Notes: a model not told the origin generated them from the sequence alone. Shown: positions 26,343-36,906, numbered from the stretch's first letter. The stretch is DNA of 47,108 nucleotides from Oscillospiraceae bacterium (GCA_015068935.1 SVJO01000009.1:1-47108); one strand, 5' to 3'. Made by a program: numbers and translations.

Positions 26343-29300
26343 TGCCATTGAATCCAGATATTAAAAAAGTTTTGGTAATAGGCTCAGGTCCTATTGTTAT
26401 AGGTCAGGCAGCGGAGTTTGACTATGCCGGTGCTCAGGCTTGTCGTGTGCTCAAAGATGCAGGTCTTAATGTTGTTTTAGTAAATTCAAACCCTGCTACA
26501 ATTATGACTGATAAGGCTTTAGCAGATGAGATATATTTAGAGCCGCTCACAGAGCAGACAATTATGAGAATAATTGAAAAAGAACGCCCTGACAGTCTTT
26601 TAGCATCGCTCGGAGGACAAACAGGTCTGACTGTTGCAATGCAGCTTAATAAAAGCGGATTCTTAAAGAAAATGGGAGTTAAACTTCTTGGCACAAATGC
26701 AGATGCAATTGATAAGGCAGAAGACAGAGAGCTCTTTAAAGAAACGATGCTTAAAATCGGACAGCCTTGCATACCTTCAGATATTGCAACCGATATTGAC
26801 AGGGCTCTTCAGATTGCTGAAAGCATAGGCTATCCCGTCATTATCCGTCCTGCATTTACGCTTGGCGGCGGTGGCGGCGGTGTTGCATACAACCGCGATG
26901 AATTTATCACAATTGCCTCAAACGGACTTCTGCTTTCACCTATCACACAGATTCTTGTTGAGAAATATATTTACGGCTGGAAAGAAATTGAATTTGAGGT
27001 AATGCGCGATTCTGCAGGAAATGCTATTACCATCTGCAGTATGGAAAACTTTGACCCTGTTGGTATTCATACAGGCGACAGTATAGTTGCTGCGCCTGCA
27101 CTTACACTTTCAGATAAGGAATACCAGATGCTGAAGCAGGCATCGCTTGATATTATAACAGAGCTTGAAATAGAAGGCGGTTGCAACTGCCAGTTTGCAT
27201 TAAACCCTGACAGCTTTGAATATGCTGTAATTGAGGTTAATCCGCGTGTTTCAAGGTCATCAGCTTTAGCAAGTAAGGCGACGGGTTATCCTATTGCCAA
27301 AGTTACAAGTAAGATTGCGTTAGGTTATACTCTTGACGAAATAAGAAATGATGTAACAGGCAACACATGGGCTTGCTTTGAGCCAACGATTGACTATGTT
27401 GTTGTTAAATTTCCTAAGTGGCCGTTTGATAAATTTGTGTATTCAAGCAGAAAACTTGGCACGCAGATGAAGGCAACGGGTGAAGTAATGTCAATTGCGC
27501 CGAGCTTTGAAATGGCAATTATGAAGGCTGTGCGCGGTGCTGAAATCGGTCTTGATACATTAAATAATCCTGCGATGGAAGGCATAGACATTAAAGAGCA
27601 GCTCACAAAACTTGACGATTTAAGACTCTTTGCGGTATATGAAGCATTAAAGCAGGGCATTTCCGTTGAAGAGATTAATGAGATAACAAAGATTGACAAA
27701 TTCTTTATTGCTAAAATCAAAAACCTTGCAGATTTTGAAAAATCCATTGAAAACAATGAGCTTTCGGAAGAGATATATCTAAGAGGTAAAAAACTCGGAT
27801 ATACAGACAAGGCATTAAAGAGAATAAGCGGCCATGATCTTCCCGGAAAACGTCACTCAGTTTATAAAATGGTTGACACATGTGCAGCTGAATTTAAAGC
27901 GCAGACTCCGTATTTCTACTCAACTTATGATGAGCATTGCGAGGCAAGGGAAAGAGTAGAAAAACATAACAAAAAAATTATAGTTTTAGGTTCAGGTCCT
28001 ATCCGTATCGGACAGGGTATTGAATTTGACTATTCTTCAGTTCATTGTGTTTGGACATTAAAGAAAATGGGTTATGAGGTTGTTATTATAAATAATAACC
28101 CCGAAACTGTTTCAACAGACTTTGATACAGCAGACAGACTCTACTTTGAGCCGCTAACAGAAGAAGATGTTATGAACGTAATTAAGGTTGAAAACCCCAT
28201 TGGTGTCGTTGTGGCATTTGGCGGACAGACTGCTATAAAGCTCACTCAGTTCTTAGACAGACAAGGTATAAAAATTCTCGGAACGTCTGCTGAAAGCATT
28301 GATATGGCAGAGGACAGAGAACGTTTTGATGCCCTTCTTGAAAAGTTTGATATAAGAAGACCTAAGGGAATGGGAGTTTTGACAAATGAGGAGGCGCTCA
28401 GTGCGGCAAACAGTCTTGGTTATCCTGTTTTGCTCCGTCCGTCATACGTAATCGGCGGTCAGAACATGACCATTGCATACAGCGACGAAGACGTTAACCG
28501 ATATATGAAGATTATCTTAATGCAGGAAATTGAAAATCCTGTTTTAGTAGATAAATATATGATGGGCAAAGAGCTTGAGGTTGACGTTATTTCCGATGGC
28601 AAAAACGTCTTAATCCCGGGGGTAATGGAGCATATTGAAAGAGCAGGTGTTCACTCAGGAGACTCAATTGCCGTGTATCCTCCGTTTAACTTAAGTGATA
28701 AAATACTTGAAAAAATGATTGAATGTTCAGAAAAGCTTGCCTTAGCTATGGGAACAAAAGGTTTAATCAACATTCAGTACCTTGTGAACAAAAATGAACT
28801 CTATGTAATTGAGGTTAACCCGAGAGCATCAAGAACAATACCTTATATAAGCAAGGTAACGGGAGTTCCTATGGTAGAGCTTGCAACGAAGGTAATGCTT
28901 GGCGAGGATTTATCAGAGCTCGGCTATGGAACAGGACTTTATAAGTCATCTCCATATGTTGCTGTTAAGGTTCCCGTATTCTCATTTGAAAAGCTGTCAG
29001 ATGTTAACTCACTCTTAGGGCCTGAAATGAAGTCAACAGGTGAGGTTTTGGGAATAGGAAGAACGATGACAGAGGCCGTGTTTAAAGGTCTTGTCTCTGC
29101 AGGGTTTAATCTCGGAGCAAGTAAAATCGGCGGCGTTTATATGAATGTTGCGACAAAAGACAGCTACGACCTCATTAAACTTGCGGACAAGTTCAACAAT
29201 TTAGGACTTACAATTTATGCAAGCAGCGAGTCAGCAGAAATTATAGAAAGACTCGGGGTTGATGTCATTGAGGTTAAAGAATTGTTTGGAGATAACAGCG

Positions 29301-30367
29301 TAATCAGTCTTATGGAAGAAGGAAAGATTGATTATATTATCTATACAAATTCAGGCGGAGATGATGGAATTTCAAATTATATCAAGCTCCACAGACGAGC
29401 TCTACAGCTTTCCGTTGCTTGTCTTACATCGCTTGATACTGCAAATGCTCTTGCTGACATTATTGCAAGCCGCTATAACGAGGGAAATACAGAGCTTGTA
29501 GATATCAATAATCTAAGACCTGAGCATCAGAAAATTCCGTTCTTTAAGATGCAAGGTTCAGGCAATGACTATATCTTCTTTGATAATTTTGAAGGAGACA
29601 TCACAAGCCCTGAATCACTTTGTATCCGCTGTGTTGAAAGGAACTATTCAATCGGCGGTGACGGTATTGTCCTTATGGAAAAATCAGATATTGCTGATGC
29701 TAAAATGAGAGTATTTAATAAAGACGGCACCGAAGGCATGATGGCAGGAAACTGTATAAGATGCGTTGCTAAGTATTTAAAGGACAAGGGCATAGTCAAT
29801 AAAAAAGATATGACTATTGAAACTGCATCAGGTATTAAAGAGGTTAAGGTTTATTCGTTTAATGGTAAAGTTGGTTCAGCTCGTGTAAATATGGGCAAGC
29901 CAAATTTAGCTCCTGCAAGCCTTCCTGTAAATCTTGACGGAGACTCAGTAATAAACAAATCTGTTAAAATAGGCGGAGAGGAATACAATATAACCTGTGT
30001 TTCGATGGGTAATCCCCACTGTGTAGTATTTAAAGACAGAATTGCAACACTTGACATTGAAAAAATCGGTCCGAAATTTGAAACGGCTGAGATTTTCCCT
30101 GAAAGGGTAAATACAGAGTTTGTTAAGGTTGTTGATGAGAGCACTCTAATTATGCGTGTATGGGAACGCGGCAACGGGGAAACTCTTGCCTGCGGAACGG
30201 GGGCATGTGCTGCTGTTGTTGCTGCTGTGGAAAACGGATATTGTAATAAGGATGAGGACATTACAGTGCGTTTAGCAGGCGGTAAGGTTATTGTAAGATA
30301 CACAGACGAAGCCGTTTATCTTACAGGTAATGCAAATCTTATTTATGAAGGTGTAATTGAATATTAA
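26342..30367 (+). CDS. carB-dapF: Carbamoyl-phosphate synthase large subunit fused to diaminopimelate epimerase
   Basis: One uninterrupted frame of 1341 codons. Residues 1 to about 1060 are a complete CarB: first ATP-grasp half (KKVLVIGSGPIVIGQAAEFD at the start), the oligomerisation region, second half (IIVLGSGPIRIGQGIEFDYS near residue 550), and the C-terminal MGS-type allosteric domain (about 935-1055). After a short linker (LRPEHQKI) a full DapF begins at Pro1066 (PFFKMQGSGNDYIFFD) and runs to the end, 276 residues. DapF turns LL- into meso-diaminopimelate for lysine and cell wall. Its second catalytic Cys is Cys1284 (ACGTGACA). At the first site the usual CGNG reads AGNC: Ala1135 replaces Cys, with Cys1138 three residues on. 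The chain is followed by a strong terminator. Confidence 0.93.
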   Translation: MPLNPDIKKVLVIGSGPIVIGQAAEFDYAGAQACRVLKDAGLNVVLVNSNPATIMTDKALADEIYLEPLTEQTIMRIIEKERPDSLLASLGGQTGLTVAMQLNKSGFLKKMGVKLLGTNADAIDKAEDRELFKETMLKIGQPCIPSDIATDIDRALQIAESIGYPVIIRPAFTLGGGGGGVAYNRDEFITIASNGLLLSPITQILVEKYIYGWKEIEFEVMRDSAGNAITICSMENFDPVGIHTGDSIVAAPALTLSDKEYQMLKQASLDIITELEIEGGCNCQFALNPDSFEYAVIEVNPRVSRSSALASKATGYPIAKVTSKIALGYTLDEIRNDVTGNTWACFEPTIDYVVVKFPKWPFDKFVYSSRKLGTQMKATGEVMSIAPSFEMAIMKAVRGAEIGLDTLNNPAMEGIDIKEQLTKLDDLRLFAVYEALKQGISVEEINEITKIDKFFIAKIKNLADFEKSIENNELSEEIYLRGKKLGYTDKALKRISGHDLPGKRHSVYKMVDTCAAEFKAQTPYFYSTYDEHCEARERVEKHNKKIIVLGSGPIRIGQGIEFDYSSVHCVWTLKKMGYEVVIINNNPETVSTDFDTADRLYFEPLTEEDVMNVIKVENPIGVVVAFGGQTAIKLTQFLDRQGIKILGTSAESIDMAEDRERFDALLEKFDIRRPKGMGVLTNEEALSAANSLGYPVLLRPSYVIGGQNMTIAYSDEDVNRYMKIILMQEIENPVLVDKYMMGKELEVDVISDGKNVLIPGVMEHIERAGVHSGDSIAVYPPFNLSDKILEKMIECSEKLALAMGTKGLINIQYLVNKNELYVIEVNPRASRTIPYISKVTGVPMVELATKVMLGEDLSELGYGTGLYKSSPYVAVKVPVFSFEKLSDVNSLLGPEMKSTGEVLGIGRTMTEAVFKGLVSAGFNLGASKIGGVYMNVATKDSYDLIKLADKFNNLGLTIYASSESAEIIERLGVDVIEVKELFGDNSVISLMEEGKIDYIIYTNSGGDDGISNYIKLHRRALQLSVACLTSLDTANALADIIASRYNEGNTELVDINNLRPEHQKIPFFKMQGSGNDYIFFDNFEGDITSPESLCIRCVERNYSIGGDGIVLMEKSDIADAKMRVFNKDGTEGMMAGNCIRCVAKYLKDKGIVNKKDMTIETASGIKEVKVYSFNGKVGSARVNMGKPNLAPASLPVNLDGDSVINKSVKIGGEEYNITCVSMGNPHCVVFKDRIATLDIEKIGPKFETAEIFPERVNTEFVKVVDESTLIMRVWERGNGETLACGTGACAAVVAAVENGYCNKDEDITVRLAGGKVIVRYTDEAVYLTGNANLIYEGVIEY

Positions 30368-30371
30368 TGCT

Positions 30372-30405
30372 AAACAGTGACAAATTCTTTTGTCACTGTT
30401 TTTTT
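30372..30405 (+). terminator. Terminator of the arginine operon
   Basis: Stem AAACAGTGACAAA / TTTGTCACTGTTT with a short loop, then TTTT; starts 5 bases after the carB-dapF stop codon. Confidence 0.9.
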
Positions 30406-30436
30406 GCGAAATAGCAGGCAAAAGTCCATAAAAATC

Positions 30437-30465
30437 TTGCAAACCATACCATTTTGTGATAAAAT
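30437..30465 (+). promoter_or_regulatory. Promoter of purL
   Basis: TTGCAA (30437-30442), 17 bases, TAAAAT (30460-30465), with TG before the -10. The leader is only about 35 bases, so there is no room for a purine riboswitch. Confidence 0.7.
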
Positions 30466-30504
30466 GTAAAATGTATAAATTTATGCGAAAGGAATGACTC
30501 TTCA

Positions 30505-33500
30505 TTGAATACTGTAAGAAGAATTTATGTTGAAAAGAAACCGGGCTTTGACGTTGAAGCCAGAGGTCTTTTGAAGGATATTAAAGAAAATTTGCTGATA
30601 GACGGTCTTTGCGGTCTAAAAATTGTTAACCGCTATGATATACAGGGTGTGACTGATGAGGAATATGAAAAGGCAAGGGATATAATCTTTTCCGAGCCAC
30701 CAGTAGACTTTGCATATGACGAGCAGTACCAAATCCCCGAGGGCGCTAAAATAATTGCAATTGAGTATCTTCCGGGGCAGTATGACCAGAGAGCTGCATC
30801 TGCTGCTGAATGTGTGCAGCTTTTAACGCAGAAGGACAGGCCCAAGGTTCGTTGTGCTAAGCTTATTGTGCTTTTGGGCGACATAGAAGATGCAGAAATT
30901 GACAAAATCAAAAAATATATCATAAATCCTGTTGAATCCCATGAGGCTGAACTCGAAAAGCCTGAGACACTTGATATGAAGACAGAAATTCCTGCTGATA
31001 TTGAGATTATGGATGGGTTTAAAGAGGCAACAGATGATGAGCTTGCCGCTATGATTAAGACATATGGCTTTGCAATGGATTTAGATGACATAAAATTCTG
31101 TCGTGAATATTTTGCCGAAGAAGAGAAGCGCAATCCCACTATGACAGAAATGCGCATGATTGATACATACTGGTCTGACCATTGCCGTCATACTACATTC
31201 TTAACCAAACTTGAAAATATAGAATTTGCGTCAAACAGCGCAACTCTTGCCGCAAAAGAAGTTTTCGGAAGATACATAAAGGCGCGTGAAACTTTATATA
31301 TTGAAAAGAAAAAAGACATTACTTTAATGGATGTTGCCACAATAGCTGTAAAAGAGCTTAAAGCGGGCGGATATCTGGCAGAGCTTGACCAGTCTGAAGA
31401 AATTAACGCATGCAGCATTGAAGCAGATGTTGACGTAGACGGCAATATTGAAAAATGGCTCATAATGTTTAAAAATGAGACGCATAACCACCCAACTGAA
31501 ATAGAGCCATTCGGCGGTGCCGCAACATGTCTTGGCGGTGCTATACGTGACCCGCTTTCGGGCAGAGCTTATGTATATCAGGCAATGCGTGTAACAGGCT
31601 CAGGAGACCCGAATAAGACGCTTGCCGAAACTGTAAGCGGAAAGCTCATGCAAAGAAAAATCTCAAAGGGAGCGGCTCAGGGCTACAGTTCATACGGAAA
31701 CCAGATTGGTTTAGCTACAGGTCAGGTTACTGAAATATATGATGAAGGCTATGTTGCAAAGAGAATGGAAATTGGTGCAGTTATTGCTGCAGCACCCAAG
31801 GAAAACGTAGTAAGAGAGCGTCCCCAGCCTACAGATATTATTATATTGCTAGGTGGCAGAACAGGACGCGATGGTTGCGGAGGAGCTACAGGCTCATCTA
31901 AAGCACATACAGAGGAATCTTTAGAAACCTGCGGTGCTGAGGTGCAAAAGGGTAATGCGCCTGAGGAGAGAAAGCTCCAGAGACTTTTCAGAAACGGCGA
32001 AGTTACAAAGTTAATCAAAAGATGTAATGACTTTGGCGCAGGCGGTGTTTCTGTTGCTATCGGCGAGCTTGCAGACGGCCTTGTGATTAACCTTGACAAA
32101 GTGCCTAAAAAATATGAAGGTTTAGGCGGAACAGAGCTTGCAATTTCTGAGTCTCAGGAACGTATGGCAGTTGTTGTAGCTAAAGAAAATGTTGAAAAAT
32201 TCATAGAACTGGCACATTCAGAAAACTTAGAAGCAACAGCTGTTGCAGAGGTTACAGATAAAAACAGACTCACAATGCTTTGGAGAGGTAAGGCAATCTG
32301 CGATATTTCGCGCGATTTCTTAAACACAAACGGTGCCACAAAGAAAACTGATGCGTATGTTGAGTTAAGCGATGCTGAAGGCTTCTTTGAAGGAGAAAAG
32401 GAATCTGATATAAAATCAAAATATTTGAATGTGATGAGTGATTTAAACGTAGCATCGCAAAAAGGTCTTTGCGAAATGTTTGACTCATCAATCGGAAAAG
32501 GCACAGTTTTAATGCCGTTTGGCGGTAAATACAGAATAACTCCTAATGAAGTCATGGCGGCTAAAGTCCCTGTTCTTCATGGAGAGACAACAACTGCAAC
32601 ACTTATGTCATTTGGATATAACCCTGTACTGTCTAAGCTCAATCCATTTGTAGGTGCAGCATATGCAGTCGTTGAGTCTGTTGCAAAAATTGTTGCTGCA
32701 GGCGGTGATTATAAGAAGATATATCTCACATTCCAGGAATATTTTGAAAGACTAAACAATGATAAATCGAGATGGGGTAAGCCACTTTCTGCACTTTTGG
32801 GTGCATATCTTGCGCAGACAAGCCTAAAAATAGGAGCAATTGGCGGTAAAGACTCAATGTCAGGTTCATTTAATGATTTAGATGTTCCGCCAACACTTGT
32901 TTCATTTGCTGTTGATACAATTAATGCAGAAACAGTAATCAGCGGAGATATTAAGAGCTCTGAGAGTGACCTATATGAATTCAGAGCGCCGAGAACAAAG
33001 GCAGGCCTCCCTGATTTTGAAGCTATCAAAAAAATGTATGATGAAATTCATGCTCTGGCACAAAGGGGCATTATCCGTTCAAGCTATACCGTAAGAAGCG
33101 GTGGTATTGCTGAGGCTGTTGCAAAAATGGCATTTGGTAACAGAATAGGTGTTAACCTTTCTGACAGCGTAAAGGACAGACTTTTTGCACCTGAACTTGG
33201 TTCAATTATTGTTGAAGTTAAAAAGGGCATGCAAATTAATGCTGAAAAGATTGGCTCAACAACGAATGAGGAATTTATTTCAATCTGCGGGGTAAAAATA
33301 TCATTGGAAGAACTCCAAGCGGCATGGGAAAAACCATTAGAGGCAGTATATCCTACAAAAACTGAAAAAATTGATGCACCGATTGCAAAAATTGAATATA
33401 TGAGCGGCTCGCCGCTAATAGCTAAAGAATCATTTGCATGTCCGAGGGTATTCATTCCCGTATTCCCCGGAACAAACTGTGAATATGATACGATGCGTTC

Positions 33501-34236
33501 ATTCCGCGCAGCAGGTGCAAAAAGTGATATATTTGTTATAAAGAACTTAACGGCATCAGATATTACAGAGTCTGTTAAGGAAATGGCAAAACGTATTGGC
33601 GAAAGCCAGATTATTATGATTCCGGGCGGATTCTCTGCAGGTGACGAGCCTGAAGGTTCAGGCAAATTTATTGCAACTGTATTCAGAAACCCTGAGATTA
33701 AAGAGGCTGTTACAAACCTCTTGAAAAACCGCGACGGCTTGATGCTTGGTATTTGTAATGGTTTCCAGGCACTCATTAAGCTCGGGCTCTTGCCTTATGG
33801 TGAAATCAGAGATTTAGATGCAGACTCACCTACACTTACTTATAATAAAATCGGAAGACACGTTTCTCAGACTGTCTATACCCGTATTTGTTCTAACCTT
33901 TCACCATGGCTTTCAGGAGTCAATGTAGGTGATGTTCATTCAATCAGCGTATCACATGGCGAGGGCAGATTTGTTGCAAATGATGAATGGGTTAAGGAAC
34001 TGATTGAAAAAGGACAGGTTGCAACACAGTATGTTGATTTAGAAGGCGAGCCTTCATATGAGACTGCCTATAACCCTAACGGCTCAGTTTATGCAATAGA
34101 GGGTATAACAAGCCCGTGCGGAAGAATTTTAGGCAAGATGGGACACTCCGAGCGAATCGGCAAATATGTTGCTAAAAACGTTTATGGCGAACAGGACCAG
34201 AAGATATTTGAATCGGGTGTTAAATATTTTAAATAA
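30505..34236 (+). CDS. purL: Phosphoribosylformylglycinamidine synthase, single-chain type
   Basis: 1243 residues. It converts FGAR to FGAM with glutamine and ATP, the fourth step of purine synthesis. The single chain combines a PurS-like N-terminus (about 1-150), the two AIRS-like halves of PurL (YWSDHCRHTTFLTKLENIEF, MFKNETHNHPTEIEPFGGAA, ending near 950), and a C-terminal glutaminase domain with FPGTNCEYDTMR, the nucleophile Cys1084 in LGICNGFQAL and the HGEGRF motif. The start is TTG at 30505, with GAAAGG 12 bases upstream; the opening MNTVRRIYVEKK fits the family. A 4-codon frame (30494-30508) overlaps the start. It lies apart from other pur genes. Confidence 0.95.
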   Translation: MNTVRRIYVEKKPGFDVEARGLLKDIKENLLIDGLCGLKIVNRYDIQGVTDEEYEKARDIIFSEPPVDFAYDEQYQIPEGAKIIAIEYLPGQYDQRAASAAECVQLLTQKDRPKVRCAKLIVLLGDIEDAEIDKIKKYIINPVESHEAELEKPETLDMKTEIPADIEIMDGFKEATDDELAAMIKTYGFAMDLDDIKFCREYFAEEEKRNPTMTEMRMIDTYWSDHCRHTTFLTKLENIEFASNSATLAAKEVFGRYIKARETLYIEKKKDITLMDVATIAVKELKAGGYLAELDQSEEINACSIEADVDVDGNIEKWLIMFKNETHNHPTEIEPFGGAATCLGGAIRDPLSGRAYVYQAMRVTGSGDPNKTLAETVSGKLMQRKISKGAAQGYSSYGNQIGLATGQVTEIYDEGYVAKRMEIGAVIAAAPKENVVRERPQPTDIIILLGGRTGRDGCGGATGSSKAHTEESLETCGAEVQKGNAPEERKLQRLFRNGEVTKLIKRCNDFGAGGVSVAIGELADGLVINLDKVPKKYEGLGGTELAISESQERMAVVVAKENVEKFIELAHSENLEATAVAEVTDKNRLTMLWRGKAICDISRDFLNTNGATKKTDAYVELSDAEGFFEGEKESDIKSKYLNVMSDLNVASQKGLCEMFDSSIGKGTVLMPFGGKYRITPNEVMAAKVPVLHGETTTATLMSFGYNPVLSKLNPFVGAAYAVVESVAKIVAAGGDYKKIYLTFQEYFERLNNDKSRWGKPLSALLGAYLAQTSLKIGAIGGKDSMSGSFNDLDVPPTLVSFAVDTINAETVISGDIKSSESDLYEFRAPRTKAGLPDFEAIKKMYDEIHALAQRGIIRSSYTVRSGGIAEAVAKMAFGNRIGVNLSDSVKDRLFAPELGSIIVEVKKGMQINAEKIGSTTNEEFISICGVKISLEELQAAWEKPLEAVYPTKTEKIDAPIAKIEYMSGSPLIAKESFACPRVFIPVFPGTNCEYDTMRSFRAAGAKSDIFVIKNLTASDITESVKEMAKRIGESQIIMIPGGFSAGDEPEGSGKFIATVFRNPEIKEAVTNLLKNRDGLMLGICNGFQALIKLGLLPYGEIRDLDADSPTLTYNKIGRHVSQTVYTRICSNLSPWLSGVNVGDVHSISVSHGEGRFVANDEWVKELIEKGQVATQYVDLEGEPSYETAYNPNGSVYAIEGITSPCGRILGKMGHSERIGKYVAKNVYGEQDQKIFESGVKYFK

Positions 34237-34246
34237 TAATCAGAAA

Positions 34247-34276
34247 GCACAAGGGGAGAATTCCCCTTGTGCCTTT
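34247..34276 (+). terminator. Hairpin between purL and the nucleoside phosphorylase gene
   Basis: Perfect 10-bp stem GCACAAGGGG / CCCCTTGTGC with the loop AGAATT, followed by only CTTT. Strong stem, weak T-run: partial termination is likely, letting some transcripts reach the next gene, which has no separate promoter that I see. Confidence 0.6.
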
Positions 34277-34292
34277 AAGATAGGAAAGACTT

Positions 34293-35108
34293 ATGATTGA
34301 AAAAATAAAGACTGCCGCAGAATATATTAAGAGTATATTAAAAGAGATTCCTGAAACTGCTCTGGTGCTTGGTTCAGGACTCGGGTTTTTATCAGATAAC
34401 CTACAGGAGAAAAAGCAAATTCCCTATAGTGATATTCCGTATTTCCCTGTTTCAACTGCTCCTATGCATAAAGGGACTTTAGAAGCAGGAATTCTTTTTG
34501 GGACTCCTGTTATTTTGATGTGCGGAAGATTTCATTACTATGAAGGATATTCAATGCAGGAGACGGCCTTTTATATAAGAGTGCTTAAATGGCTGGGTGT
34601 AGAAAATATCATTCTGACAAATGCCGTTGGAGCGATAAATAAATCTTTTAAAGTCGGCGACATGATGATAGTTTCGGACCATATAAAGTTTTTTGATGAT
34701 ACACCTCTTAGAGGAACCAATCTTGAGGTGTTTGGCGCCCGTTTTAATGATATGTCTGATGCATATACAAAGGAACTGAGATATTTAGCACTTGATGTTG
34801 CAAAAAAAGAAGGCATAGATATAAAAGAAGGCGTATATGCGTTTATGCCGGGGCCATGTTATGAGACACCTGCAGAAATTAGAATGCTTAAAATTTTAGG
34901 CGCTGATGTAGTGGGAATGTCAACAGTTCCCGAAGTTATCTGTGCAGCGCACAGCGGGATGAAGGTTCTTGCTGTTTCCTGCTGTACAAATATGGCGGCA
35001 GGCATAGGAGAGAAAATAGAAGAGCTTTCATATACAGAAGATTCACAAAGTAATTTTTCAAAATTAATTGCAGGTGTTTTAAACCTGATGCGGAGGAAAA
35101 ATGCATAA
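34293..35108 (+). CDS. punA: Purine nucleoside phosphorylase (trimeric type)
   Basis: 271 residues, the size of the trimeric guanosine/inosine-type PNP that splits purine nucleosides with phosphate for base salvage. Motifs: [15 protein letters not shown] (phosphate loop), [36 protein letters not shown] and the base-binding [20 protein letters not shown] with [17 protein letters not shown] lies before the ATG. It follows purL, keeping synthesis and salvage of purines together, and its end overlaps lepA by 8 bases. Confidence 0.94.
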   Translation: MIEKIKTAAEYIKSILKEIPETALVLGSGLGFLSDNLQEKKQIPYSDIPYFPVSTAPMHKGTLEAGILFGTPVILMCGRFHYYEGYSMQETAFYIRVLKWLGVENIILTNAVGAINKSFKVGDMMIVSDHIKFFDDTPLRGTNLEVFGARFNDMSDAYTKELRYLALDVAKKEGIDIKEGVYAFMPGPCYETPAEIRMLKILGADVVGMSTVPEVICAAHSGMKVLAVSCCTNMAAGIGEKIEELSYTEDSQSNFSKLIAGVLNLMRRKNA

Positions 35109-36906
35109 ACAAGAAAATATAAGAAATTTTTCGATAGTGGCACATATAGACCATGGCAAATCAACCTTAGCCGACAGACTCTTAGAGACTACGGGACTCT
35201 TAACTGCGCGCGAAATGGAAGACCAGATTTTAGATAATATGGATATTGAGCGCGAGAGGGGTATTACAATTAAAGCACGTGCAGTCAGGCTTAAGTACCA
35301 GGCAAATGACGGCGAGGAGTATATTTTAAATCTTATAGATACACCGGGACACGTCGACTTTAATTATGAGGTTTCCAGGAGTCTGGCAGCATGCGAAGGC
35401 GCAATTTTAATAGTTGACGCAGCACAGGGCATAGAGGCACAGACACTTGCCAATACCTACTTAGCAATAGACCATAACTTAGAGATTATGCCTGTTATAA
35501 ATAAGATAGACCTTCCTGCCGCTCAGCCTGATGTTGTTATTCGCGAGATTGAGAATGTAATAGGTATTCCAGCAGAAGATGCACCGAAGATTTCTGCAAA
35601 GCAGGGGATAGGTATAGATGAAGTCTTAGAACAAATAGTAAAAATTGTTCCACCCCCGGAAGGTGACAGTTCTGCTCCGCTTAAGGCGCTTATTTTCGAT
35701 AGTTTTTATGACCCATATAAAGGAGTAATAATATATTTCAGGGTTAAGGACGGAACAGTTAAAGCAGGCGACAGGATAAGACTCATGGCTACGGGAAAGG
35801 AATTCGATGTTGTTGAAGTCGGATATCTGCATCCGTCAGGATTTTTAAAGTGCGATGAGCTTTTAGCAGGCGAGGTTGGGTACTTAACTGCAAGCATTAA
35901 GAATGTGGAAGATACGCGTGTCGGCGACACGATAACCCTTGCTTATAATCAGGCAAAAGAGCCTCTTGCGGGTTATAAGCAGGTTAATCCCATGGTATTC
36001 TGCGGAATTTATCCGGCAGACGGAGCCAAATATGAAGATTTGAGAGATGCTTTGGCAAAGCTCAAGCTAAATGATGCGTCACTATCTTATGAGGCGGAGA
36101 CTTCTGTTGCTTTGGGCTTTGGGTTCAGGTGCGGTTTTCTTGGGCTTTTGCACATGGAAATAATACAGGAGCGTATTGAAAGGGAATATCTTTTAGATAT
36201 TGTAACAACTGCGCCCAGTGTTATATACAAGGTTATGAAAACAAACGGAGAAATGCTTGAAATTTCTAACCCGTCAAACCTACCAAACCCTGCTGAAATA
36301 CAGTATATGGAAGAGCCTATGGTTAAAGCTGATATCATGACTCCTACCGATTATATCGGAAGCATTATGGAGCTTTGCCAGGACAGACGCGGGGTTTATC
36401 ATAATATGACATATATTGACGAGGGTAGAGCGCAGCTCCACTATGATTTGCCGCTAAACGAGATAGTATATGACTTTTTTGATGCTTTAAAATCACGAAC
36501 AAAGGGATATGCTTCCTTTGACTATGAGATTGCTGGATACAGTCAGTCAGAGCTTGTTAAGCTGGATATTCTCCTAAATGGTGATATGGTTGATGCGCTT
36601 TCATTTATTGTTCATTCAACGAAGGCATATGCAAGGGGAAGAAAGATAGCTGAAAAGCTTAAAGAATCCATTCCCAGACAGCTTTTTGAGATTCCTATTC
36701 AGGCAGCGATTGGAAATAAAATTATAGCACGTGAAACTGTCAAAGCTATGAGAAAAGATGTTTTAGCTAAGTGCTACGGCGGTGACATTTCACGTAAGAA
36801 AAAGCTTTTGGAGAAACAGAAGGAAGGCAAAAAGCGTATGCGTCAGGTAGGTAGTGTTGAGGTGCCGCAGGAGGCATTTATGTCGGTGCTTAAATTAGAT
36901 GAGTAA
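35101..36906 (+). CDS. lepA: Elongation factor 4 (LepA)
   Basis: 601 residues. LepA is a ribosome-binding translational GTPase thought to aid stalled or early ribosomes. The G1 motif is [14 protein letters not shown], switch [10 protein letters not shown], and G4 NKIDLP. The LepA-only C-terminal domain is present ([20 protein letters not shown], then [20 protein letters not shown]). GGAGG is next to the ATG and inside the end of the preceding gene, so the two are translationally coupled. The hemW start overlaps its end by 8 bases, a pair order common in Firmicutes. Confidence 0.97.
   Translation: MHKQENIRNFSIVAHIDHGKSTLADRLLETTGLLTAREMEDQILDNMDIERERGITIKARAVRLKYQANDGEEYILNLIDTPGHVDFNYEVSRSLAACEGAILIVDAAQGIEAQTLANTYLAIDHNLEIMPVINKIDLPAAQPDVVIREIENVIGIPAEDAPKISAKQGIGIDEVLEQIVKIVPPPEGDSSAPLKALIFDSFYDPYKGVIIYFRVKDGTVKAGDRIRLMATGKEFDVVEVGYLHPSGFLKCDELLAGEVGYLTASIKNVEDTRVGDTITLAYNQAKEPLAGYKQVNPMVFCGIYPADGAKYEDLRDALAKLKLNDASLSYEAETSVALGFGFRCGFLGLLHMEIIQERIEREYLLDIVTTAPSVIYKVMKTNGEMLEISNPSNLPNPAEIQYMEEPMVKADIMTPTDYIGSIMELCQDRRGVYHNMTYIDEGRAQLHYDLPLNEIVYDFFDALKSRTKGYASFDYEIAGYSQSELVKLDILLNGDMVDALSFIVHSTKAYARGRKIAEKLKESIPRQLFEIPIQAAIGNKIIARETVKAMRKDVLAKCYGGDISRKKKLLEKQKEGKKRMRQVGSVEVPQEAFMSVLKLDE

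Noticed and set aside
29500-29560. Possible assembly or sequencing error joining carB and dapF
   Set aside because: The frame is continuous, both domains are complete, the linker is short and plausible, codon use does not change at the join, and no stop or start with a ribosome site lies between them. It remains worth resequencing.
26342-30367. carB serving pyrimidine synthesis as part of a pyr operon
   Set aside because: It follows argF in an operon with ArgR-like boxes, and no pyr genes or PyrR/attenuator leader are present; it may still supply both pathways.
33084-33776. A 230-codon open frame on the minus strand inside purL
   Set aside because: It lies wholly within a well-conserved gene on the other strand, has no ribosome site or known motif, and similar antisense frames occur throughout the purL, carB and gyrA genes because of codon bias.
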